This document shows, piece after piece, positions 38,101-50,200 of a stretch of DNA of 64,000 nucleotides (positions are counted from its first letter, which is position 1; each line of letters starts with the position of its first letter). The notes under the pieces are model-generated. The model had not been told where the DNA came from. It made no database searches and worked only from the letters and a program-made list of their open reading frames with translations. Origin of the DNA: Megaustenia siamemsis (lineage: Eukaryota; Mollusca; Gastropoda; Stylommatophora; Ariophantidae). The translations under genes were made by a program, and so were the position numbers. Location: assembly GCA_032433765.1 (NCBI GenBank), contig JAVIAB010000139.1:39763608-39827607 (forward strand). Direction: 5' to 3'.

Positions 38101-41100
38101 ATGTTTCTATTTTAATGACCTTTCAAGTCATAGCTGGCCCATAGGGCATAGGCCCAGATACTCTTTCTCTTTTCTAAATTTTTACTCTAGCAATTTTCAA
38201 TCCTTCTAAAGATATTTTATCAAATCTCGCCTTTTGTCTCTGTTCTGTGCAAGCACCTCTATATCATTGAGGGAGCCAATTTCTGCTGCTCTTGCCTCTC
38301 TGATCAATGTTCATCTCAATGTCTCCCTGGGTCGGTCTCTTTTTCTCTTACCTGTTGTTTCCCACATGAGGGCTTGCCTTATTTGGTTATTATCATGTTT
38401 GCACTTCAAATATTTTATTAGATTTAAAATAGTATTTATTTAGTTTTTATTTATGTTTGCATGGCTTCCTTGAGGGAATTTTCTATAAGTGAAAGAAACT
38501 GGGAAAATGTGGCTGCAGATCATAGCACATGGAGAGCAAACATAAAAAATGGCACAGCAACTTTTGAGACAGTGCTGATGTCAAATTCAGAAGACAAAAG
38601 GCGCAAGAGAAATGAGACAAGGCCGGGTACCACGGGTACACCTTGCTCGTTCTGTGGATGGATCTGTCTGCACAGGATTGGCAAATTCAGCCACGAGAAA
38701 AGATGTTCAATAAAGCAGCACCCAGTATGAGACATGGAGAGCATGTATAAGGAACGGTATAACAACTTTTGAGAGTGTGCTAAGACAAAACTTAGAAGAG
38801 AAAAGACTGAAGAAAAAGGATGGTAAACCCTGTGGACCAGTGAGCCTGACCTGTTCATTATGTGACCGCGTGTGTTTGTCAAGCATTGGTAGAATTAGCC
38901 ACGAGAGAAGCTGTTCGGCAAAAACAATACCTAAAAAAAAATACACAATAGCCTCCACTAGACCGTCTGACAAGACGAAAAGGGCCACACAGTATGAGAC
39001 ACTAATGCTTTACCAAACTACTGATTTATCATGATTGCTTGCTACCAACCGTCTGTCAAGATGCCAAAGGCCTTATATATTGGTACATTTTTAAAACAAT
39101 ACTTAAATTTGCTTTTCTTGTGTGTTTCTTTAATTAACCAAGAATTGCACCAGTTGAATTGTTTAATTTTATGATTATTAAAATGTTCTTTTGTGCAAAT
39201 ATTATATTAAATTTAAATTTATTGCAAAAATGTTCAAATATCTTAAAGGTAAAAAGTTTCTTCAATATTTGTTATAATAAATAATAATAATAATAATAAT
39301 AATAGAATAAAATTACCCAGTTAATTTATGTATTTTTCATACTCTCATCATCATCATGTGCCTTACCGGTTGGCGTAGGTGATCATGTCCCTCCACAATC
39401 TTCTATCTACAGTGCATCGTATTAGTTCTGTTGTTGACTGTTTTCCATGCCATGACACCAAACTATCCAGTATTTTCTCTCTTTGTCGTCCGCGATCTCT
39501 TTTTCCTTTTATTTTGCCAGTTGTAACCAAGTATTCCAACTTTCCTCTTCTCATGATGTGCCCGAAAAATGTTGATTGCTTCTTTCTGATGTTTTTTAAG
39601 AGCTCCCTTTTTGTGTTGGCCTCTTTGAGAACTTCCTCATTGGTCTTTTTATCTGTCCAGGGAACTTTCAACATTCTTCTGAGAAATCCCATCTCTGTGG
39701 CCTCCAATCGTCTTTTCATACTCTATGATGTGTAAAAAGTGAACATTTTCTTTAAAGTTGAAATAAATTGTAGGCTATGAATTAATGGATTTTAAAGTGA
39801 TTTCATTTTGATGACAGAACTGACATAGAGTATTGCCGAAGAGGTTATTTCACTCTCACTACCAACTTCAACAATGGGGCATTAGGTTGTGACTGCAATG
39901 TAGATGGCTCTCGCAACTTCACTTGTGACAGTTTTGGTGGTCAGTGTATGTGCAGAGACAACATCATTGGCCGTCAGTGCTCTATCTGCAGACCTGGTTA
40001 TTACGGATTTCCAAACTGCCGGCGTAAGTTTGTATGTCTGCAAGTTGTGTATTATTCAATGTTGTTAAGAGTTGACATCAAAGCATGTCAGGGAAACCCA
40101 TAAATGTCCAGCACTTTCAAAAGATAACAAAGTTTGTATGTGTACTGATGGTTTAAGTAGCTTGCTGCTTATGCTCACATTCAGCTCACCTTTGCAAATT
40201 ATAATTTTAACTTATTCCATGCTGCAACAGTCTCAAGACCATATCCTCGCTGATAGCCTTGTTGATCTTCAACATACAGTCATTCAGGACTTTTAACTCT
40301 GTACCTTCCTGATTATTTTACTAGTTTGAACTGAATTATCTGACTTAGATTTGTTAAAACCTGATGTCACTAATGTAAAAAGTCTGTAAAAAATGTTTTT
40401 AAATAAAGCATGTCATATTACATATCAAATTAATGAAGGAATATGGCACAACATGGAAGTAATATTTGTGTGACATAAAATCATTGCGGTAAGTATTTAA
40501 AATATGAAGAAAGAGGAAAATGAAAGATTGAAACTGCTACTCACATTCTGCTTAGTCACAATCACAATACAATTAAATATAATAATGTAAATATACTAAT
40601 TCTTATGGAACTTTAGTACATCTACAATTCATGGCTGTTGTAGTCTTTTAAATAATCCATAGAGAATTATTGCTACACTTGTTTTTCATTGAAAGTCATG
40701 ATAGCATGACATGAAACAAAAAACAAAAAAAATGCACAATCACTTTAGAAATCAAATGCATTCCCAGCACATGGTAAATTAAGCTTTCAAAAGTAGATAT
40801 GTAAGCTGGAGAAACCACTCTTGTATACATTAACTATTGTAAAATTTAACAATTATTGAGACATTGTTTGCAGGAGCTGGAGAGAGAATTATTATAAAGT
40901 AAAAGGCAAATGAAATGCACCAGTGGGTGCACTACTGGGATGGCAAAGAGTTAAAATGTCACCTATTTGCATGTCTGTCATTCCAAGAGCCACTATCAAT
41001 TCTTTTATTACCATGAACCTCAGCAAATCTAGGTCGTTATTCAATCAGTTGTTTTTTTGTTTTTTAGGCATTGATTGGCAAATAAGAAAGGAAAGAATAA

Positions 41101-41113
41101 GTTTTTATGGCTT

Positions 41114-41170
<57 letters not shown>

Positions 41171-44100
41171 TCTGGGACAGTAAATGGGGCAAAAGAATCA
41201 GAAATGATCAACAGCTCAGAAAGCAAAAAAATAGCAAAGTGTGTGGTACAAAAAAGGGCATATTATCAAATAAATAATTTTAATGCATATTTGGTCTTAC
41301 CTTTGTAAGACCAAAAAATACCTTTTTTTCACAATAGTATAAGGTGTAATGATGGGAACTTTGTTAACCTCAGATGGAAGTTGTACAACAGAGGTGAGAA
41401 GCAGAATGGCTCAGGCAAAAGCAGCTTTCCAAAAAATGAGGAAGATACTATGCAATCCATTTTTGACAATAGAAACCAAAAAAAAAGAGTTCTTAAATGT
41501 TATGTAGAGTCAGTCTTAACACATGGATGTGAATCATGGACAATTGGACAACAGACAAGAAACTCACTGGAGTCTGTAGAAATGTGGTTTTACAGAAGAA
41601 TGTTGAAAATACAATGGACAGCTAAGAAGAGTAATGAAAATGCTCTGAAAGAGGCCAAAGCAAAAAGAGAGCTAATTTCCAATATTAGGAAGAAACAATC
41701 ATCATTTTTTGGCCATGTAATGAGAAGAGAACAGCTGGAATATATTGCAACAACTGGGAAAATTGAGGGATGAAGAGATAGAGGGAAGCAAAGAGAAAAG
41801 ATACCAGACAGCTTAAGAGAATGGCTTGGCAGAAGGTCAACAACAGAAATGATTAAAACCTGACATGATCAAAAGTTGTGGAGAGAAATGATCAACAGCT
41901 CAGAAATAAAAAAAATAGCAAAGTGTGTAGTTCACACACAAGAACAAAGAAGTTCTCTTTTTATTTTCAGTTGTTTTAAAACTTCATCATTTGTTATCTT
42001 TTGTTTCCATCCAATTCTACCTATTCTTCTATAAATCCACATTTCAAAGGCTTCAACTTTCTGTTCTATTTTCTTGTCTAATGTCCATGTTTCTGCACCA
42101 TACAGGAATATTGAGAAGATGTAACATTTTGCCATTCTTAGTTTCAGCCCTGCTGATATTTGTTTTGTTGTTAGTATATTTTTAATGGCATTAAAATTAC
42201 TTTTTGCCATACCTATTCTTTTGATTATTTCAGTTTTGCATTTTCGGTCATTGGTTATAGTATGTCCTAGGTAGTTGTAACTCTAGACTTCTCCAGATGT
42301 ATTCCCTTAACTGTGATATTTAATTGTAGGTCTTGAGAATTTTCTTTATTTATGATCATAGTTTTAGTCTTTTTGATATTCATTTCTAGTCCATATTTTT
42401 TGCTTGTTGTGTTTATCACATCAAGCAATTGTTGTAGGTCTTTAGCATTTTCTGCTAGTAGAACAGTATCATCAGCACATCTTAGGTTATTGATTATCTT
42501 TCCATTAATGTTTAGGCCTGGTATCTCTGAGATGTTTTTAAAAATTTGCTCAGTGTATAGATTGAACAAACTTGGTGATAGAATGCATCCTTGTCTTACT
42601 CCTCTTTTTATGTCCATGGGTGTAGAGTTCTCCTTGTTATATCTTATTATTGCTGTTTGCTCCCAGTACAAATTACATATTAGTCGTATGTCTGCGTCGT
42701 CTAGATTTATATCCTTTAGGCAGTCTATAAGTTGGTTATGGTGTATTCTATCGAAAGCTTTGGTGTAGTCTATAAAGCAGGCATATATTGGTTTGTTTAC
42801 TTCTGTGTACTTTTCAATCAATGTTCTCATGCTGAATATGGCTTCTTTTGTCCCACTGTTTTTCCTGAATACAAATTGTTGCTCCTCTAATTCAGTATTG
42901 ATTTTATTCTGAATCCTTCCCTGTATAACTTTTAGTAAAATTGTTGTTACCTGGCTCATTAGGCTTATTGTTCTGAAGTCACTGCATTCAACTGCACCAT
43001 TCTTTTTAGGCAATGCAATGAAAGTTGATGTTTTTAGATCATTTGGTATGTATCCTGTATGGTATATGTCATTGCATATGTCTGTGATCACTTTGACGCC
43101 AAACTCTTCTAGAGCCTTCTAGAGCCAACTAAGTAAGAAGGTCTATATCGAACAAGATATGAACAAGATGTATATAGATTCACAAGGTGGAGTCTTGTCC
43201 TCAACACTCATTTTAATTTTCATAAATGACATCGTAATGGACATTCCACCCAGAATACACTCAGTGATATATGCAGATGATCTGGCATTATGGGCTCAGA
43301 AGGAAAGTATGTCGGTGGCTGGACCCAGGATGTAAGATGCCCTAGGTGAACTTGAAAAATGGACGAACACCTGGTTCTTACCAATCAACGAAAAAAAAAA
43401 CTACATATACAATTTTCAGCTAATCAAGAAAAACACTCTCTGCAGACTTTAAGATAAAAGACCATACACTCCCTATTGACCAAAACCCAACATATCTTGG
43501 CGTCACCATGAATCACAGAATGACTTGGAAAAATCAGTAGACAGAGCAATGTAAAAAGCCAGAAAACGAACAAATATTATGAAGAAATTGGCAGGAACGG
43601 ACTGGGGAGCAGACAGCAATATTTTGAAAAGACTATATGTAGGAAGAGTCAGACCATTTCTGGAGTATGGAGTCACAGCCTGGGCTATGGCTTCCAAATC
43701 ACACCTTAGCCAAACTAACTGAACACAGAACCAAGCTGCCCATATCATCACTGGTGCTATGAAATCTACACCTATCAAAACTCTAGAAAGAATAACAGGT
43801 TTACAACCCTTAGATGACAGACGGATCACTAAAGTATTGCCAGAAGTGGAGAAATATAGAAGGCTCCTTAGCCACCCCATGCACCAAAGAGTAACTGGTT
43901 CCAGAATTGTACGACTAAAGAGGAGAAACTTCGCTGCAATTGCCAATGAACTAACTACTGGAGACCCAGTACTTTCCCAAACAATATCGAAACCCTTGGG
44001 CCCATCTGATATGTCTCTTCATGGAAAATATAAAATACCAGAACTTAAGGAAAATATAACAGGAATCATGAAAAAAGGCAGCCAATCAGACACAGAAAGA

Positions 44101-46487
44101 AAACACGTAGCAGAAAAACACATACTTTTGATACCTACCCACAGGACTCTTGGTCCCACATATACACAGATGGCTCTGCTACAAATGCCACCAGAAATGG
44201 AGGGGGAGGTGTGTTCTTGACGCTAAATAATCAGGACGAGATCACCGAGTCAATAGCTACTGGAAAATTCTCAAACAACTTTAAAGCAGAAACTGAGGCC
44301 ATCAGAGATGCTGCAACACTGGCTACTCAACACAAAAATAACATGCACAATAAATTGGTGATTCTGACTGATGCACTGTCAGTACTATCAGCTCTAAAAA
44401 GCCCTAAGAACAATGAACTAGATGACTTGAGAACAACCCTGAACCAACTATGCAATAACTTCCAGAGAGTAGTCATTCAGTGGATACCATCACACTGTAA
44501 TATACACGGGAACGAACGCGCAGACAAATTAGTTAAAGAGGGAGGGAGCTTACCACAAGAGAACCATCCACTCAGCTATGATGAAGCCAAATCCATCTTC
44601 AAAGGTCAGTTCCATGAAAAATGGAAACGAGAACACCCAAGGCATAACAAGAGTCATGGATACCACCAACTATCAAGGAGGGATCAAGTCATCATACTTC
44701 GCCTATACACTGGCCACAATAGAATGAGGAATCACATTTTCACCAAATTCAAAATAGGTACAACCAGCCTATGCCACTGTACACTGGACAATATGACTAC
44801 AAAACATGTTCTACAGGATTGTCCCCAGTACACAGTCTGCAATGTGGTCCACACCCACCTCCCTGGAAGAGAAACTATATGGGGCAATCGATTCACATAA
44901 ACAGACAGCTGACTTCATGAGAGAGTCTAGAATCCTACTCTTATCGAGTTTTGATCGCATAGAGAGAGAGAGAGATGTCAGTCTTTGTTAGTTCAACTGA
45001 CATCATCATATAACTTATCTTAAAGTGTCATTGATAATATGGTCATATTCTATCTTCATAATTTGCTGGGCTTCTCTGTTTTAGATGCCCTGCCATCAAT
45101 TTATCAGTGTCACATCACAACCATCAAACAGGCCAAAAACAATGTTTCAGGCTGAAGGATGCACATATATCATAGCATGTGATAAATGCATCACAGCGCA
45201 TCCACCCCACAAAATGGTTGAATGCTGAAGAAGATTAAGAATCATTAGACATCTTTAGCATACTGTGTTGAGAAAGTAGAGCTTTCATCTGTTATTGTCT
45301 GTGTGATGTCTGAATATTGTTGTTTACTTCTTTTCTGCTGAGGTGTAGTGTGCATATTGTGTTGGTTAGCTCTGGTGTCATATAATCTATCTATCTATTG
45401 TCCTTTCGAGCCAAAGATGGCACATAGGGCAGAACCACAATCTCAAAAACAGAAACCTTGCATGCCAAAATGGCACATATTGCAGAAATCGCTGCTTCTA
45501 AAATCTATAGCGCAGTTTCCATACCAATACTTTTTTACAATGACAGTTTGTCAAGCCATCGATCAACCTCCTTAGTCGCCTCTTACGACATGCCTGGAAG
45601 GTCACAGTGTCACTATTCTTTACTTCCCTCATAATGAGGCCCCGGTAACACACAGGAAGTGTCGTAGAATACTTAACTGAAAATTCATAGCAAAGGAATA
45701 GGAAAAACAAATTTAAAAAATAAGTCAAAGTTGTGTAGTCCAGTCATAAATTCTATATATCTAGTGACCTTTCAAGCCGTAGTCGGCCCATAGGGCATTG
45801 ACCAAGATACTCCTTCTCTTATCTGAATTTTTGTTCTAGCAGTTTTCAATTCTTTTAAAGATATTTTATCAAATCTCGTCATTTGTCTCTGTTCTGTGCA
45901 AGCAGCTGTATCTCATTGAGGGAGCCGATTCCTGCTGCTCTTGCCTCTCTCATCTTTTCAGAGTCTCTCTGGGTCTTCCTCTTTTCCTCTTACCTGTTGT
46001 TTCCCACATGAGGGCTTGTTTTGCTATTCGGTTATTATCTCTTCTCATCACATGTCCAACATATGACCATCGTCTTTTTTTGATTACTGAAGATATTAAT
46101 GGTTGATTGGCGATTTCTCTAATTTCCTCGTTTGTTTTGAATTCATTCCACGCAAGTGTCGTAGAATACTTAACTGAAAATTCATAGCAAAAGAATAGGA
46201 AAAACAAATGAAAAATAAGTAAAAGTTGTGTAGTCCAGTCATAAATTATATAATGTTTTTTAATATTATGATCAACTTCTGCTTCAGCTTGCAACTGCCC
46301 ATATGGACAGTGTAATGAAACGACTGGCGAATGTAAGTGTCCATCAGGAGTGCAGGGAGAAAGATGTGACAGATGCAAACCTGAGACATATGGTTATGAT
46401 GTCCACAATGGATGCCAGGTACATAGATATTTTATTATTCCTACTTAATGCAAGATAGACGGATGTAGATGGCATAAAGTAAATTTG

Positions 46488-46567
<80 letters not shown>

Positions 46568-47224
46568 ATCTATCTATCTATTGACCTTTCGAGCCGTAAC
46601 GGCCCATAGGGCGTAGACCAAGATACACCTTCTCCTATATGAATTTTTGTTCTAGCAGTTTTCTTTTAAAGATATTTTATCAAATCTCGCCATCTGTCTC
46701 TGTTCTGTGCAAGCAGTTCTATCTCATTGAGGGAGCCGATTCCTGCTGCTCTTGCCTCTCTCATCAATGTTCTTCTCAGTGTCTCCCTGGGTCTTCCTCT
46801 TTTCTTTTACCTGTTGTTTCCCATATGAGGGCTTGCTTTGCTATTCGATTATTATCTCTTCTCATCACATGTCCAACGTATGACCATCGTCTTTTCTTAT
46901 TACTGAAGATATTAGTGGTTGATTGGCGATTTCTCTAATTTCCTCGTTTGTTTTGAATTCGTTCCATTCTATACCAAGTATTTTCCTTAGACATTTATTT
47001 CGAATGCGTTCAACTTTGTTTCTATATCTCTTGTTGTTTCCAGCTTTCACACGCATACGTAAGGGTTGATAGTACATTTGATTTGAATAGCCTAAGTTTT
47101 GTGTTTGTGCTAATGAGTTTTGATTTCCACAACTTTTCAAGGCTTCTGAAAGACATTGCTGCTTTAGCCAGTCTGATTCTAATTTCTTTGCTCGTATCCC
47201 TTCTCGATCAATGTGACTTCCAAG

Positions 47225-47279
<55 letters not shown>

Positions 47280-50200
47280 TGAAGGGAGGTCAAAAAGTAA
47301 TGCACACCAATTTTTTTCTCGGCTAATAATAAAGATAGGAATATGAAATTTTGCACCCTTCGAATATGACATGTTCCAATTATGTGCTCCAAATTGCACA
47401 GCATTCTGATAAATATTACGCAATCTATGAACCGTTAAAATGGAGCTTGTCAACAATGTCCGTTACAAACAGCGAATTGTCATAGAATTTCTGGTTGCGG
47501 AAAAAGAAACTGTGGCAAACATTCATAAACGACTGTGTGCAGTGTACAAATGTTCTGCAGTCGATAGGAGCACAGTTAGTCGCTGGGTTCAGAGAATTAA
47601 AGCTGCAGAAAGTGTACGAGTGGAGCTGCATGATTTACCGTGTTCTGGACGTGTTGCCTCGGCTACCAGCACAGACATGTTAAACCGGGCTGATGCCATT
47701 ATTCGTAAGGATAGGCGTATCACTAGTCAGCAATTGTCATTGCAGCTTACAGTCAGCAAGGGAAGTGCAATCGCAATTTTTAAAACTCTCGGATATTCAA
47801 AGATTTGTGCTCGATGGGTTCCTCGGTGCCTAACAAATGATCACAGAGTTCAAAGGAAAACATTCTGTTCTGAATTGTTGGAGCGTTTCGGTGTTGAAGG
47901 AGAAATGTTTTTGTCAAAAATTGTTACCGGTGACGAAACGTGGGCACATTATTATGAGCCTGAAACAAAAATGCAGTCAATGGAATGGCATCATCCGCAG
48001 TCACCAAAAAGAAAAAAATTCAAAACATCTCCATCAGCCGGAAAGGTGATGATCACTGTCTTCTGGGACATTGATGGTGTGATTCTTGTTGATGTAATGA
48101 CAAGAGGTGAGACAATCAACTCGACAGCTTACATCAATACACTGACAAAACTCAAAAATCGGTTCCACAGAGTTCGGCCTAATAAGCCATCTGCATATTT
48201 GTTGCTTCAACATGACAATGCACGCCCTCACACAAGTCTGGTAACACGGGAAGCAATCAACAAATTTGGTTGGACTGTACTGCCCCATCCTCCTTACAGC
48301 CCTGATCTGGCTCCCTCAGATTTCCATCTGTTTGGACCACTCAAAAAATTCCTGCGTGGGACACACTTTGACAATGATGAGGATGTGATCCATGCAGTTA
48401 AAAAATGGCTACGCGAGCAGGACAAAACTTGGTACAAACGAGGCATTCATGACCTAGTTTCGCGTTGGCGTAAGGCAATACGCTTGGACGGAGATTATGT
48501 TGACAAATAGGTAGTGTCAAGGGGATGTTCAGCTACAATCTGTGAAAATTTCACACATTTTGCCCGAATAGTTTCCGAGAAAAAAATTGGTGTGCATTAC
48601 TTTTTGACCTCCCTACGTATATATATATATACACTGGATAGACATAATTTATAGGGAACAGGCAAATAATTGCAGTGCTGCTGTAATGCTAGAGGCGGCT
48701 AAGAGGCGACTAAGGAGGTTGATCAATGGCTTGACAAGCTGTCATTGTAAAAACTATTGTTATGGAAACAGAGCCATAGATTTTATATGCTGTGATCTCT
48801 GCAATATGTGTCATTTTGGCATGCACGGTTTCTGTTTTTGAGATTCTGGTTCTGCCCTATGTGCTGTCTTCGGCTCGAAAAGACAATAGATAGATAGATA
48901 GATATGTTTACAGGACATTTTCTAAAGTTTAAAGACTGACCTTGCATGTACAACATGAGATCTTTATGTTTGTTTACTGCTGGTATGCAATGTCCTGTTT
49001 AGAGTCTGAAGATTGTGGTATGTTGTTCTCTCATTAGGAGTATAAGGTAAAAAAAAGTAAAAGTAAAGGTTTCCCACCATGCCTTGCTAGGTGTATGGGA
49101 ACTATGGTGTTGGTGATCATATTTTTCTATGACCACATTCTTGGGTCATGTGGTATCATGTCAGACCACCTTTACTTCCCAGAAAAATCTCTGATACCTA
49201 TTTTTAAAGGCATAGTGACCCTGGAGCCTTGTCAGTCCCAAAAAAATCTGCCACTTCTTGGATCGAACCAGGACTCTTCTGATAGGAAAAAAGCACACTA
49301 ACCACTCAGCCACTGAAGCTCCTATCATTTGGAGTAGGATGGGAATTTTTGGAAAATCTATTTTTTTCCCTTTTCTATATTATCATTTTGTTTTCTGTTT
49401 AATATGAGTTTTAGCTTCTGCCATTGATACTCTGTGGTGGAGTTGTTCTTTGTGTGTGCCTGCATTAGCCGGTAGTTATTGATCTCATATCTCTTCATGC
49501 TACACTGAGTTGGTATCCATTGAAGTAATTTATCATTGATAGTAAATAGTTGAATTAAGAGTATTAAAAATAACAATAGTTATGAAAGATATTAATTTTA
49601 AAGACCTCATAATGCCTGCTACATGATATGATTCTTCTAAAACTGATTAAAAACCTCTTTTATGCCACATATTGTTACAGATAATAATAATCTGTATAAT
49701 ACAGTTGTTACAAAAATATTGATCATGTTTATGCAGTACTGCAGCTGCAACTATGAGGGTGTCTTGAATCGTGATTTAACCTGCGACCAGACCACTGGAC
49801 AGTGCAAGTGAGATTAATTTGTGTAGTTGCTTTGCTATATTTAAGATAACAGATTGTTACTGTAGCATTCAACATTGTGTATATTTTGTGACTCTGTTTA
49901 CTAATACAATAAATTGTGTATCTATTATCCTTTGTAACTGAAGACAGCATATTAGGCAGAAATTCTAGACTATCTGTGTCTGATGTACTTTGCTATCGAG
50001 CATCAGACCATGCTCAGGACTCACATTGTATCTCACTACACACTTCTGTTCTGGAAAGTTGTTCAATTCTAGCAAAAGAGCTGATGCTTGCTGTTGTTGC
50101 CTCTCAATTCAGTGTTTTTTATTAGTGTTTCTCTTGGCCTGCCCCTTTTTCTTTTACCCTCTGGTTCCCATTTGAGGGCTTGCTTTGAGATTGTCTTGTT

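Noticed and set aside
38461..38730. Host zinc-finger protein gene
   Set aside because: The NWE..AAD.STW and CxxC..H....C arrangement is the known C-terminal tail of LINE ORFs, and a decayed copy exists at 13150-13520.
41119..41166. Promoter or origin suggested by long TA tract
   Set aside because: A plain microsatellite like those at 46492 and 47226; no gene start nearby.
43125..44975. Retroviral or LTR retrotransposon pol
   Set aside because: No LTRs, protease or integrase; RT followed by RNase H and a CHC..H..C knuckle with a simple-repeat tail is a LINE layout.
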